Shown in pieces: positions 45,332 through 59,700 of a DNA stretch of 64,000 bases. Position 1 is the first letter of the stretch, and each line of letters starts with the position of its first letter. Both the position numbers and the translations under genes were made by a program. The DNA is taken from NCBI GenBank assembly GCA_943735955.1, contig OX030955.1:7733769-7797768 (forward strand), in the 5' to 3' direction. The stretch is from Piscicola geometra. Lineage: Eukaryota > Annelida > Clitellata > Hirudinida > Piscicolidae. The notes below the pieces were generated by a model. That model was not told the DNA's origin. It ran no database searches and saw nothing but the letters and a program-made list of their open reading frames with translations.

Positions 45332-45706
45332 ATGAGATTTTATAAAAAAATTCAATGATTTTTATAAATTAAAGGCAGAAAACATCAATAGGTCCTGACT
45401 TTATTATTTTCAAATGCTTTGAAAGCGAATTTCAATTGAAAGAGTTTTGATAAAAATTAAAGATTATATACATTGAATTTATCTGCTGCAGGTTTAAATA
45501 AATATTTACACTTTGATGAAGGATCACATTTAAACCTGGAATTGATTGGGTATAGGTTTAAATATTATAATTATATAATTAGAAACTTTTTTTTATTATA
45601 ATTTGATTAATTCTATAAAATGTATCATAAGAAGGCATAACATATCTTTTTGAACGTACTTAAAGGCAAGAAGTCTATGCTATAGAGTAGGGAGGAGTCA
45701 GTGTGG

Positions 45707-46234
45707 TCATAAGTTGAAAAGGTCTTCAGCACTCATTTGTTGCACGTCGTCCATGTACACATTGAAGCCATTTGAGTCTCTCAGAATATCTTCATAAAGC
45801 TCTTCCAGGTCCTCGTGCCGTTCTTTTATTTTGCTTCTGTTGGTACCTTCACTGGCAGTCTCTCTAGCTTCCTTCTTACAGTGTTTGAAAAAACAATTGA
45901 ATGATCCGTGGTTTTCCATCAAGATGTTGTAAGCTGAAAATGAAAACAATGTAATAGTTAACTATATTTTTCATAGTAAACTGAGGAAAAGATTTAGACA
46001 TTCATAGTTGAGCTACGTTTTTGAAACCCTCAACTCACCTTTAGTGATTTCAATGAACTTTTCAGTTGCATCATCTTTGGCGTTTCTGTCAGGGTGGTAC
46101 TGAAGAACAAGTTTGTGGTATGCTTGCTTGATCTCCATGAGGTTGGCGGTGTTCTTTAAGCCAAGTATAGAGTATATATCCGCCTGCACTAAAACCAATT
46201 GTGTGTAGAGTAATACTAGGTTCACAAAATCCAT
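45707..46234 (-). CDS. Small J-domain (DnaJ/Hsp40) protein with signal peptide
   Basis: Probable Hsp70/BiP co-chaperone of the secretory pathway. Two exons on the minus strand, 46234-46039 and 45933-45707, join at G|CT (Ala) for 140 residues and a TGA stop. Residues 1-18 (MDFVNLVLLYTQLVLVQA) form a signal peptide. The J domain covers about 19-80 with DIYSILGLKNTANLMEIKQA, the catalytic HPD at 47-49, and FIEITKAYNIL. A polar, acidic C-terminal part with no Gly/Phe linker and no zinc fingers follows and ends QQMSAEDLFNL. The layout is that of ER-luminal J proteins (DNAJB9 type), but it is shorter than those I know and has no KDEL-like end. A possible AATAAA lies near 45,595. Exact orthology is uncertain. 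Confidence 0.9.
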
Positions 46235-47893
46235 TCCTGAACTCGGTGAGATTAAAATTGACTATGAAGTATTGATAAAGTTGTTAGGTTATTCCATTTT
46301 CTTTCTTTTTTTGAGATTGTTGTAATTGAGTCTTGAAAACTGTTTAGCAGTCGTGGAATTAGCAAACAAATGAAAAAGAATATTCTTTCTCTGGTAAGGC
46401 TTCTATTTAAAAGAGCCTTCAAACTTAGAGAAACGGGGTGAATTCTGATTGGATGAGATTGCCTTATGATGATGTACCTTTAAAAGTTAATTTAAGGTTA
46501 TCTTTTGAAAATACAAAATAATGATTTTCTAATTTTTATTTTAAAAAAATTAGTTTATTAAAATGTTTCCATTGATAATTAAATTATTTTCACGAAAGAT
46601 TTCCTACATGTCAAAAACTTTTAAGCACTATTTCCCCAAAGACCATAAAATAACCCACCAAATCGTAATAGTGATTTCACTGGTAAAGTTTTTTTTATCG
46701 AATGATTAGTTGAAGGATTAAGAAAGTTCTTTCTTTTCTGCAACTATCAGATCAGCTGCCAGTAGCCGTCATCACAACCAGTTCTCTTGAACATTCCAAG
46801 GTTGGCTTAGTCATTTTTTGTCAATAAATATTTCATTATTTTTTAGTTAACGATATTTTTGATGTGCGCCGATGTTCCAGAAGAGTCCTACACGATATCG
46901 GAAAAAGAAGAATGGCGTTGATTTAACTCCCTAATAAGGAGACCGTCCGAAACTGATATTTTAGATTCGACCAAAAGCCGGAACTGTACATTTTATTTTT
47001 GCCCAAACTTGAAAAATGATCGAAGCTGTAATCGTAGATTCGAAACTTGGCTGAAACTGATAATGATATCTGCTTGTGCCTTCATCGTGCTTTCGAACTT
47101 CGAGTTGTTTGCATGATTAGTGAGCTGATCCTGATTCAGACAAACTTATGCATAACAATAATAAAAAAATAAATACTACTCTATTAATCGATTTAAAAGA
47201 TGTATATCGCAATATTATGGTAAATAATTTTTTCCAACTTTTATTGACAAAATTTTATAAGTTATATAAATTTGATTAAAAGCGCCTAACTTTTAAATAA
47301 ATTATACGATAAAACAGCTGGATAAATTCTCTACAGTCAGTCATGTGAAGCAACATATTGATTTTGTCAGATGAAGAGATTCTCGAAGCAGAAACATATT
47401 CTTCATTTTTAATTATTCAAAATTAAAAAAAGATTTATTCAAAATAGCATGATTTCTTGAAGGATTTGAATGATAAAATAATTAATTAATTAATAAAATA
47501 TTCAAAAAAGTGAAGATTAATGGAATAAATAATTTAAATTTAAATTCTTCAACACCGCCGAAGCAGCATAGAATCTAGAGAAATGAGAGATTTTTACAAT
47601 TCGACCTACAAACAAGTCATACTACATACTCACACACGTCCTTTGAACACGAACAAGACATTTAAAGAAATATTTATCTGACGAACGATTGGTGAAAATT
47701 CAACTGGAACCATTCCAGAATAAAAAATGCGAGCACTTAATTAATACTTGAACAATATTTAAATTCAGTTTCAACTATTTGAAAAATAAACCACAATAAA
47801 AAAACAATGAAAATCATTATAAAAAAAACAATAAAAAAAAGCAAGAAGAATGCATGTAGTACAAGGAAGGCTCCAGTCTGGCAGGTGGCGTCA
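46235..47893. other. Gene-free interval between the J-domain gene and ERGIC3
   Basis: AT-rich and without recognisable exons. The first few hundred bases should hold the promoter of the J-domain gene, and the last part the 3' UTR of ERGIC3. A stretch near 46,900-47,080 with repeated GAAACT and CCGAAACTG-like words may be an old transposon relic. Confidence 0.4.
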
Positions 47894-47991
47894 TCAGGAA
47901 GCCTTTCCCAGCTCCATCTTGCGTTGGATCGCCCTGGAGGACCGGTAGAAGAGGGAGTCCAAGAGACCCGCCACTGGTGTTGGTGTTAGTG

Positions 47992-48050
<59 letters not shown>

Positions 48051-48067
48051 TGTAGTAGTAGTAGTAT

Positions 48068-48143
<76 letters not shown>

Positions 48144-48160
48144 TGTAGTAGTAGTAGTAT

Positions 48161-48215
<55 letters not shown>

Positions 48216-48256
48216 TGTAGTAGTAGTAGTAGTTGTAGTAGTATTAGTAGTAGTAT

Positions 48257-48288
<32 letters not shown>

Positions 48289-51200
48289 ATAGTAGTAATA
48301 GTAGTAGCAGTATTATTAGCAATATAGTAGAAGTTATGATAATAGTTCAAGTGTTGATAGTAGTAGTAGCACCTGTGAAGACACCTCCAATAATGGCGCA
48401 AACTCCAGTCAAGAAGTGCATGAATGACCTGTGTGGCATCATCATCATCATCATCATCATCATCAACATCATCATCATCAACATCATCATCATCAACATC
48501 ATCATCATCGTGTTTTAATCAATATAAGCTATATGAAGTGTGATGCACTGAAAGGAAATGAAGAAACATGCGTTTTACCAACCCCTTCATTCTAAAGCCT
48601 ACCCATCCACTAAATCCACCAGCCCAACCAACACAACCCAACTAACACAACCCACCAAAACCCAACCAGAACAACCCACCAAACCCCAACCAACACCACC
48701 CACCAAACCCAACCAACACAATCTACCCTTCCAACCACCCTGCCACCCACCCAGCCACCCACCTCCTGATCTCGGTGTACTTGACCATCATGGGCGACAA
48801 TTCGTAGGAGAAGAAGACCCCGGGTAGGCCGGTGTCGCCGAAGATGCCACTCGACACAACCTTCGAGTGCTTCGTCACCGAGTACTGGTTCGTGTAGATC
48901 GTCTGTGATTCGTTGGTTGGTTGGAGAGGGTAGGGGGAGGAGTGGTTCGTTGGATGGTGAGTGGTTAGGGGAGTGGTTGTGGGGTGGAATTATTGGTGGT
49001 AGTGGTGATGGTGATAATGATGGCAAGTAGTGATGATGACGATGATGATGACGGGTAGTGATTGTGATGGTAATTATGACGTTGATGGCAGGTAGTAATA
49101 ATGATGAAGATGGCAGGTAGTAATAATGATGAAGATGATGGCAGGTAGTGATAATGATGAAGATGATGGCAGGTAGTGATGATGATGATGATGATGGCAG
49201 GGATGTACACACCTCTCCGTCCAGTCGGACATACATGGTGGGCACAATCTTCACGTAGTAGTGGAAGACCATCGAGGCTGGTGTGAAAAAAAAGAAGAAA
49301 ACAATTATAATTATTATAATTATAATATTAATAGCAATAATAATAATAATAGTAGATAATTGAAACAATCATGATACCCATCCCGAACAAAAGATTCGCG
49401 ACGTATCATATACTTTTTTCGTAAGTATCAATTGAAAATAAAAAATATTTATATGTAAACGCCGCTTCTAGGTTATTATTAATATTATTTATTATATTGC
49501 AATTGTTAACTTATTATTACTGCTATCGTTTCATAATCATCGTTATTATTTTATTCCTTTTATAAAAACAAAACGACAAAAAAGGACAAATCTAAATGAA
49601 TAATAGAGTGGCTACTTTTGTTGGCGATGATCTGGGAGGCGTCTAAGGGGTTGAATTGGCCTGGGTAGTCCTGTCCGAACGAGAGGTGCTCCACCCGGTG
49701 ACTCATGTTGAACTGTCCGCGTGGTGATGATAATGATGATGGTGCTGATGATGATGATAGAAGTGGTGGTGATGATGATGATTGCGATGATAGTGCTGAT
49801 GATAATGAATGAGAGCAGCAAGAATGACCTTCAATCCGGTTACTGCGTGCATGTCGTGAACTGCAAGATTTTTTTATAATGTTTGTCTCAGATATCATCA
49901 TCATCATCATCATCATCATACGGTTAAAAAAATTTAAGATCTAACTTAATTATTTATGCAAATTTACAAATAAAATGAAGATTCAGCTTCAAAAATGTCT
50001 CGAAGGAAAGGTCCACACACACACAGAAAGAATTCAAGAAGGAGAGTGAATGGTTCTGACCGTGCATGTGGTTCTGTGAGAAGCTCTGTCCAGGCGCTAC
50101 GTGGAAGTTTCCAGCCACCTTTGTGTGTGTGTGTGTGTGTGTGTTTGTGTGTGTGAGTTTACGAAGTACACTGTATGTGTGTTTCGAACACACTCAGACA
50201 CATTCAAACACACTGAAGCACACTCAGACACACCCAAACACACACTGAGACACCTTGTTGACTTCGAGGTATCCATAAATTCTGCAGCCTTCGTCCAGCT
50301 GGAGCGGGTGGCGCCAGGGAGGTTAATAAAAACAAGATGGTGATGATGATGATGATAGTAATAATAATAATGATAACGATGATGATGACGATCATGTTAG
50401 CGATGGTGATGATGATAATGATAATGATGATGCTACTGCAATTATAATTATAAAATCAGCAAAAGAAGGCAGCAGGAGTAGTGGTGGTGATAGAGGTAGC
50501 GGTGGTGGCAGAGTTATTAGTGGAGGTGGGAGAGGTAGTAGTGGAGGCACTACATTGGCAGTGGAGCTCTTGAAGGCGTCTTCCCTCACACACTGTTCGA
50601 TGGAGAGGTCGTCGTGGAAGGCCCACCCCTTCCTCCGGTAGGCCGTCTTCACTTCGTCACATGTGTTGCAGCAGCTGTGGTGGTTGTGGTTGAAGTAGTT
50701 GTTGTGGTGGTTGTGGTTGAAGTAGTTGTTGTGGTGGTTGTGGTTGAAGTAGTTGTTGTGGCTATTATGGTTGTAGTTTTAATTATGTTTAATAGATTGT
50801 AAGACAATAGAGACAAAAAATGAGAAGGAATGAAAGAAGAAAAAGAAAAAAGAAATGTTGCGGATTTAGATTCAGAGGCAGATGCAAGAGTGATGATGAT
50901 GATTGTAGAATGTCGTGAGACACACAGGGCATCTCACTGGTTGTCTTCACTCTCGGCTCCGTAGCAACTCTCACATCTGGTCGGACTCAAGGTGGTTGCT
51001 AGGGGCATTGTCTGATGGTGATGATAGTGCGGAGTTGATAGTGATGGTGTTTATAGTGATGGTGATGATAGTGATGTAGAAATCTAGTTTTATCACAAAC
51101 AATCTAGATTATTTGTTTGTTATTCAAAAGATTTCAAAGTGTATCTGATAGGTAAAGATTATATATTTTTTTTCAAGTGGGCTCGTATCGATTTTTGTAT

Positions 51201-52275
51201 GCGTGTTGTATGTGTCTTTGTATGCGAGTTTGTATGCTCTTAAGTTGCATGACTCACCTCATTTGTGTTTCTGATGTTGATATCTGTGGAAATGATGACA
51301 TACTATGAGATGGCAATCGATTGACGTAAAAAAGAAATAACAATGATAATAACAATATAAATAATGAGTACTAAAATAGAAACAAATGAAAAAAAGATAA
51401 ACAGTAATAATATTATAAATATTAATTGTTTATACTGGCACCTTCCTTCTGAGGGGCGTCGTCGACGAGGACTCCCTCTGGCGTGAGTCGAGACTTGAAG
51501 ATGTTGTGGTCGACGTCGATCTGCTGGTCGCCCGAGACGTCCATCGCGTCTATTGTCAGTACTGTCGTCGTGGTTAGAGGGTGGTGGAGATGGTGGAAGT
51601 GATCGTGCATGGTGGTAATATTCCTCAGAGCTTCATGAAATTGACTGGCATATTGAAAAGTTTCAAATGCAAATAGAGGATTGCAAATGATTGCAGACTA
51701 CAAACGTGGACAAGGCAGCTTGTGGATGGTGATGTTGATGTTGATCTTGAGTTTCTGGCCTTTGGAGACGTCAACGAAGAGCTCTGGTTGCACATGGTTC
51801 GTTAGGTAGAAGGTGAGTTCGGAGTAGAAGAGAATTGCCATGATGAAGCCACTGATTATGGTGACTGGAGTGGAGTTTATTTATGTTGAATTATTTTTAA
51901 TAGAAAGTTACAGTATAGAAATTATAGTTAATTAAGGCTTAATAATATTTAATAAGCATTGAAAAAATTATATTTCTGTGCTATTTTGCAAACAATATGT
52001 TACATTTAATTCAATACTTAATTTTATAGCAAAAAAAACAAAAGATCTATTGACCCATTTTTCAAAAGCTAAGCTTCATTTTCGATGAATTTTTTGACAA
52101 AACAAAGTGATATATTTCAAGGTATAAAATGAATGAAATAGATTCTGGTTATTATAGGATTCCTGAAAATGCACGAAACGCCCTAACTTGTAGCTCCGGC
52201 ACATGTCTTGATTCGAAAATCATCTAAGGTTTTTGGATAGGCATCAAAGGTTTTCAATTTCTTAACTAACTCCAT
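47894..52275 (-). CDS. ERGIC3: Endoplasmic reticulum-Golgi intermediate compartment protein 3 (Erv46)
   Basis: Cargo receptor that cycles between ER and Golgi. Thirteen exons on the minus strand: 52275-52188, 51864-51706, 51561-51442, 50998-50938, 50674-50554, 50298-50254, 50118-50061, 49860-49829, 49712-49616, 49277-49213, 48902-48763, 48428-48373, 47973-47894. All phases join, for 373 residues against about 383 in vertebrates. MELVKKLKTFDAYPKTLDDF opens the protein; an in-frame ATG at 52,284 would add three residues. TM1 is about 33-54 (TIISGFIMAILFYSELTFYL). The lumenal part has IDAMDVSGDQQIDVDHNIFK, Cys pairs CESC and CCNTC, and VEHLSFGQDYPGQFNPLD. TM2 is FLTGVCAIIGGVFTVAGLL and the tail ends RKMELGKAS. 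One exon is only 32 nt (GLK-type linker) and one 45 nt. Simple repeats fill many introns. Confidence 0.96.
47982..48310. repeat. (TAG)n array in the last ERGIC3 intron
   Basis: About 105 trinucleotides of TAG with TTG and TAT interruptions. On the sense strand it is (CTA)n running into AACACCAACACCAG, the acceptor of the final exon. Confidence 0.95.
48436..48512. repeat. (CAT)n microsatellite in ERGIC3 intron 11
   Basis: CAT trinucleotides are interrupted by CAACAT at regular spacing, starting 8 bp beyond the exon 12 acceptor. Confidence 0.9.
50122..50158. repeat. (GT)n tract at the acceptor of ERGIC3 exon 7
   Basis: On the sense strand (CA)n ends in CACACAAAG directly before the exon that starts at 50,118. 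AAG is an unusually weak acceptor, apparently supported only by the repeat. Confidence 0.75.
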
Positions 52276-52299
52276 GTCAAGCATCTCGCACAGGCCAAA

Positions 52300-53365
52300 C
52301 AAGTCAAGAAACGTCTACCAATAATTTAAATGTAAACTTCCATGCAGAAAAGCGTTTAATTCTAACTCGAAACGTTGAAACAAATTATATACTATATATT
52401 ATAATTTCAAATAATAATTAGGTTTATTAAAAATTTTTGTGTTTTAAAGTTGTTAAATAGTTTTTATTTAAGTCATTCATTATTTCGGTGAGGGAAATCA
52501 GAGACCCAGCAATAATCCGGCATTCAGTTCTGTTGTTAGCAGGGAAGTGACGTCTACATTGTTCATCCAGCTCTTCTTCTGACGGCCTCAGCGATGGCTT
52601 TTTTTTAATCTTTAAAAATTAAAATTAAATATTTAAAATAAATTTTATTTTTATTTAATTCTAATATCCGGGTTAATAATATCCCGGTACCCGTTGCCAT
52701 CCATAGTTATTTTAAAAATTAAAAAATGGACATGGTTTGAGTTTTCAAGAAGTCCTTATAAAGTCACTGATGTCTTAAATAATGCATGAAACCCAATCAC
52801 TGTGTGTTGTCAGTATAAAGACGGCTTCTCTTACTGGAGGTTCTTCCAGCAGCACTTAACAAAGGTTGACTTGGTAGGTACGCAAGTGGTGCAAGAAGAT
52901 TAGGATTGTCGAAGCGAAAATATAATTGGCCCCAGCTTGTCATATACCCAAAATAGCTCTAACTCCAAAATACCAGTAATAATGATAAAAATATCGAGAA
53001 AATTCATTATAGAAATGAGTATCTTAAAAACGCGATCGATAAATTTCCGTCAATTCGTAGTTATTTTTTAAAAGATGAAGCTAAAATACAGTAGTTCCTA
53101 ATCATGATCGCAACTATTGAATTATTGTCGTTTTAACTAGGATGGAGCACCCTTTCAATCGATTTAGGATTCATTTTTTTCTTTTTTCACATGTTTAAAA
53201 ATCGCTTTAAAACGTTTCATTTTGAAAAAGTTTTGAAATTAAAATAAATATATTTTGAAAAGTTTAAATTCACTGCATCAGCATATTTTTCGGTACGAGT
53301 TTTATCAATCGATTGCATTCATTTTTGAAGGATTCTTGACCTCTTTGTCATAGAACTTTACTGGC
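52300..53365. other. Gene-free interval upstream of ERGIC3
   Basis: Should contain the ERGIC3 promoter. A TATA-like CAGTATAAAGACGG occurs on the plus strand near 52,812, but no coding exon follows. The rest is AT-rich. Confidence 0.4.
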
Positions 53366-53369
53366 CAGA

Positions 53370-54002
53370 AGACGATGATGGTGATAATGATGATAGTGAT
53401 GATGATGATAGTGATGATGATGATAGTGATGATGATGATAGTGATGATGATGATAGTGATGATGATGATAGTGATGATGATGATAGTGATGATGATGATA
53501 GTGATGATGATGATGGTGATGATGATGATGGTGATGATGATGATAGTGATGATGATGATAGTGATGATGATGATAGTGGTGATGATGATGATAGAGGTGA
53601 TGATGATGATAGTGATGATTTTCTATTTTTGTTTTGGACTGTGGCGGTACGCCCTTGCCTTGTGCTGGTCAAAGTCTTCACCAATGCCTCCACGCGGTTG
53701 TTCATCTTTCGACTTTTTTTGCGTTGCTTTTTTAATTTTGACAATTACTATGATAATAATGACGACAATTATGATGATAATGACAATGATGATGATGATG
53801 ATGATGATGACAATGAAGATGATAATGATGATAATAATGATGATGATAATGACAATGGTGATGATGATGACATTGATGATAATAATGATGATGATAATGA
53901 CAATGGTGATGGTGATGACGATGATGATTACATGATGATGATGATAATGACAATGGTGATGATGATGACGATGGTGATGATGATGATGACAATGAGAATG
54001 AT
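53370..54002. repeat. (GAT)n-derived minisatellite in two blocks
   Basis: From 53,370 to about 53,620 a 15-bp unit GATGATGATGATAGT repeats roughly 15 times. After a 120-bp gap, GATGATAATGACAATGGT-type units fill 53,745-54,002. Long frames here are low-complexity artefacts. Confidence 0.9.
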
Positions 54003-55700
54003 GGACACGAGAGTTGTGGCGCGGGACACTAGAAAGAGCGATGTTAATAGATTGCAGACGAAACAAATGCAGTCGGAGTGGAGACATGAAGGTCTTTTGA
54101 TTGCCGTAATGACTGCGTATCGCCTGGATGGATGGAGCCTTCTTGCTGTAATGACTGCGTCCAGAATCGAAATGATGAAAGGATATTAGGCGATATTAAA
54201 TAAAGATAAAGATCTTTGATATGAAGATACGCCAGAATACATCAATTACTTTGCATTATTACTTCTCCAACGGCATCATTTTCGTCGGCCTCTGATGCAT
54301 CAATTTACTGGCCACATTAGCATCTGTATAACCCACCTATATATTATCTCCTTTATGCCTCTGCACCACTTCGACTCCTTCCCACAAACGTCTTTTCACT
54401 TCCTCTCTTTTTAACTGTTATTTTCATGATTCTTTTGCTTATACAAAAAATATTTGCAAAGTTTGAAAAAGTGGCCCACTAAATGAAGTACAAACAAGAG
54501 CATGTTTATTCTCCTATTTCAAATGCAGATTTTATGCGGTCATACGCTATAAAATTAATTTACATTTATGCATCAAGCCTTAAATTGTTTTTTTAGTATT
54601 TAATATTTTATTCCTCGACAAAGTAAAACAAAAAATTTTTTCAGAAAGCCTGGATGAGAAATGTGGATGATTTTCTCTGAAAAATACTTGTGAGAAAAAA
54701 CGGAATTAAAACAATTATAGATTTAAATGACTTAATATAAAGAATAAAGAATAAAGAATCAAAATAGAAGCAACTTAAGTTTATAAAAAAAGTGAAATAT
54801 TGGAATTTCAGCGGATATGTTTGGAATTAAAATAGACTTTTAAGTTTTATTAAAGATTTCAATGGTTCAAGTTTTTAATTAGATACAATTATATTCAATA
54901 ATTTTTTCGCTATAAATTATTTAAAGAAATAAATTTACAAATACTATTCTATTTTTATTATTCTATTAATTAAATAATTTTATCTATAAGTATTAATATA
55001 ATTATTTTAATTTGTGAAAAATATTTTAAAATACATATTGAATCACTTGATTTTTTATAAAATATATTATAAATCTTCTTATTCTTGTTGCTGTTATGCT
55101 TCTACGTCTTTTTACATTCCTACATTTACTTCCGCCTTTTAAATTACTTTCCCGTGTTCTGCGGCTTTCCTCTATTATTCATGCCATTGTGGTCCTCGTT
55201 CTCGCCAAAACAGCCACACAAAAACTCGGACGTTTTGCGCAGTTTTTTAAAGAATTTAAAAATAAATATTTTAAAGAAATAGCTGAAGCGACTAACTGTT
55301 TCACAAGAAATTAGTGTAAAGCAAAAAGAATGAAATATTCAACAATTTCCCCTGAATCCTAACTCAAAACTGCGCTCCCATTAAAGTTCTTTGCGACCAG
55401 TCAAACGAGTGGACTGTTCAAAACACAAGTTAAATGGCACTCGATGTTTTTGCGTCGTTGCGCAGAGCACTTCTCGATGCTAATTTCGAATTTACTTTGG
55501 CGCCATGAATGATGCATGCGTCTGCTTGCAAGTGAGAAGACAGATGCACGCGCCATTCTTCATACACCTCAGACAACTTCTCACCACCTCGCAGGACAAT
55601 AGCGCCAGTAAATTACATTAAAACACGTGAAATTATGTGGAAGTTTTATCGAAAACATAAATTACATTTCTCACTTGTGCCTCTCTTTTAAGACACACAT
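54003..55700. other. Gene-free AT-rich interval
   Basis: No exon recognised. A 72-codon frame at 55,096-55,314 has a hydrophobic start but no family resemblance, no splice context and no partner. Confidence 0.4.
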
Positions 55701-55706
55701 ACAAAT

Positions 55707-56106
<400 letters not shown>

Positions 56107-56682
56107 AAGCACTGGGCACGTAGACAGTCAAGCACATCATCAATATTGCATGCAGGAGGCACACGCAGCTTGCGCTTACGTTAGATTAAACGTAGTGTGT
56201 GATTAAGCTGCGTAGTGCGGTGTGGGAGTTATGAGACTTAAGGCCAGCGTCATTATCAGCACCCGGTCACATGCTATTCATTAATAAACCACATCTAGGA
56301 TACTCTTCTCCATGCATCCTCCATGCACCTCCATCCATGCATCCTCCATACACTCTCCATGCATGCACCCCCCACACATCTACCTCTATTCCAAGACACC
56401 ATTATTCTATTATCATGAATTCCTTCACAACTCCATTTATTCCTCATAAATTCATCGTTACTTTATTCATCGCATTAAAATCAATTTCCATCCACCAGAA
56501 TGTACTCTTGCATTCAAGCGTTAATTTTTTTAAATAAATAAAAACGATCATTCATCTACCCAATCATCGAGAAATCATCGTCAAATTATGAATTTATTAT
56601 TCATTAATCAGATAATTGTATCGCAAAAGAAACAAATATCTTTGAAAAATTAATAAGAGTCATGAGGAACGTAAATAATGAG

Positions 56683-56778
56683 ACGGAAGTCTGAATGGGA
56701 TGGAAGTCTGAATGGGATGGAAGTCTGAATGGGATGGAAGTCTGAATGGGATGGAAGTCTGAATGGGATGGAAGTCGT
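56683..56778. repeat. 17-bp tandem repeat, five to six copies
   Basis: Identical units of GGAAGTCTGAATGGGAT with small changes at each end. Confidence 0.9.
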
Positions 56779-56779
56779 A

Positions 56780-59700
56780 GATTTAAAGGATAATGCATTT
56801 TTTTGGCATTTCACATGATCTTTACTTTCAAAGTTCAATTCAACCTACGTAGGTCAAAAAACCTAAACTCTATGAACCTTTGAAGGATAAAGTGTTGAAT
56901 ACTACTGGTGAGTACTTTGGCTGGCACTATGGAAGAAAATACTCACAAAGCTTCAAAAAGCGTTGTGTGTAAAATAATTAAAATAAGCTTTCAAACACAC
57001 TTAGGCCGAAATTAAAATGAATGTTTGAGTTTAATTAGCAAGAAACTTGAAAGTCGCATTTAATGTCTGCTTTAAAAATGGGAACACTCGGGAAGCGGAC
57101 GCACAATCGTTCGAGAAGGCTTTATTTACTCTCGGTACAATGAAACTAATTTCGTGATGGCCAGGAGTAATTAATTCGCATTCAGATGCACTGGTTCGCA
57201 TGCGGGCAGATTCATTTATAGAGCCTGGAACCCCTTCAAAGAAACCACAGAAGAACCTTTTCGAAAACGCAAAAATGAAGTTTCATCAAATACATCTTTT
57301 TTTTCTCAATAAATATGAAACATTTTAAAGATAACATGAATATTTTAAATGATAAAAAGTATTGAAGCTTTTAATTTTTTTGTGAGGTCAGACTGGTTTG
57401 ATGAAGGCCATGCTATAGAAAAGTGCAGTTACGCACAAGCAATCGTCGTTTTTAAACTCAATTTACTCAACTTTGAAATTTTTTTAAAGAATCCAGGATA
57501 CAGCCTATAGCTATAGCTGTTGTCCTTAGTGCTGTAACTGGTCATTCAATAAGTATCTGACGATATAAATATTTAATTTTAAAGTATGAAACTTAAATAA
57601 GCTTTTTCCAGAAAAAATATTTTCAATGAAAATAATATTTTAATTTTAAAATCGTAATACTCAGAATCATTCGCTGAGGTGGTGCTAATGGCCGCACAGT
57701 GTGATCTGCGAAGCATGGAATGATGCATTGACGCCTGCACTAACTTGAATGAAATGATTAACTCGATCTTATTAATAATTTAGACTTTTAATTACAAGCT
57801 GTTTATCACTTAATGAATTATTCGGTGTGAGAAATGGAGTGAAAATATTCAAAGAAAGACTTTAATCTTTCGTGAATTTTATTCCCTTCAAGAAATCTTT
57901 TAGTGAAATTAATGCATAAAATTTTTTTTATGAATTTAAGCAAAACATTCATGAATTTTAGTTTTTCTAATAAATATTAAATATTAGCCACAATAAAAGA
58001 AGAAATTTCTATCAAATGGTTTGTGTATGATGCACGCATGAGGTAGAGTCGAGGCTGGAAGATGTTGAGAGGTCGAAAGTGTGCCTATGAGGGGATGCAA
58101 GAAAAGATGGAGTTAGGATGAGGGCAACATTGTTTTCCCTTCAGACAACAAGTAGAAGATGCCTCCGATGTAAGCAGATGGAGGCTTGGGGTTGGCAGAG
58201 AAGGATGCATGAGAGATGCCATACGTCAAGAAGCGAATTGGAACTGCTGCATCATAGTGCTAGGAGATTGGGATATCAAATGGAAATGGAATGTAATGAG
58301 ATGAAGGTGATGAAGAAGGAATAATAACAGTAATGACCAGCATTATCATAGTGGCGTATAACCCATATGGGCTTCCAGGCCACCAAGGCTGCAAATTTTC
58401 ATTTGCGCCTAAGGCTACTAGGGCCTTAGGGCCTCGTTTGCACTTGATCCTAGGACCATTAACCATTGGTCAAACCAAGATTCATTACACAATCGGTTAT
58501 CCGTTCACCAAATGGAATAAGTGGTAAAATATATTTGAAAATATTTTAGAAAAATACGTTTAAAGACCTTGACTGGGAACGTTGGAAGGATTTGAGTGAA
58601 TAAAAATGGTAAACGGGTGTCGAAAAAAGTGGCAATTTAAAGAGAAAAGGTGTTTGAGGGTAAGAGTGAGAGGCAAAAAATTGGAAGTGTGAATGAAAAA
58701 TGAAGAAGAGAAAGAATGAGACGGGAGAATCAAAGGAACAAAACATGCGTCGAGACAACTCTTGCGGCATAAGCCCTTCTTAATGAGGTACGTGCAGAGT
58801 CCTCCTCAGCTCAAGCACTCATTTTTCTTTGAAATATTTCACATTCTTTATTTTTAAATCTTCAACGTGAAAGTTAACCGCATAGTCAACAGCTCTATTA
58901 ATTAAAAAAAAGCTTACTAAAGAGTAGTGAGTTTGTATGTTTTTTATATTTAAATTATATATTTGAGTATGCCATAAAATTCTTATTTATATTTTATTAA
59001 TATATTTTATTATTATCATTTAAAAAAATTATTTTAATTGTGCATTACTGTTTTTTATTTAAATTTATTGCATCGTAGTGCATTGCCAGAGAGATGACAA
59101 TGCCTTTATTCTTCCTTCGAATAACAAAATTCAAAACGAACGAAAAGGTTTAATAGCTCGAAATAATTCGATACAATTTCCAGGCAACATAATTTTTGTT
59201 TAATCAACAACGATTATTCAAATACACCATTTCCAGGCGCATTTTAAATGCCAACAATTCGAGGTTTTAACAATTTAGAAATTACGAAGCAGTTCTGGTC
59301 GTATTTAATAAGATTCCGCAATGAAAAATCTGTCAAAATTATTATTATTAAAAGCGTTGTCTCTTATTTCTTTTGCTTCAATTTTAAAAAGAGCGCTATA
59401 GAAATTTATTTAATTGAGAAAATTTTTTTGATTGATTGATTCAAAGTTCCCTTTTCATAAAGTTTCATCCTAGTTTACTACAAAGACTCATATGGTCTTT
59501 TTACATCCTTTTAAAGATTACTTTGTGCAAAACAAACTAAAAAAATAATCCTAATTGACAAAGATATCAATTATTACTGCACAATCCAGTGCCTGAGGCT
59601 CTTTAAAGCCAATAAAAGAAACATAAAACGAGAAAAAACGAAATTTCGCTACAGGAAAAGCATGAAGCATTGTTTTGGAGAATCACTGAGTGACACAAAT

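Noticed and set aside
53358..54189. Long Ser-, Met-Ile- and Asp-Asn-rich frames
   Set aside because: Translations of (GAT)n repeats in various frames, with no domain and no splice context.
55096..55314. 72-codon frame with a hydrophobic N-terminus (MLLRLFTFLHLL)
   Set aside because: AT-rich chance frame with no homologue recognised, no paralogue, and no upstream or downstream signals.
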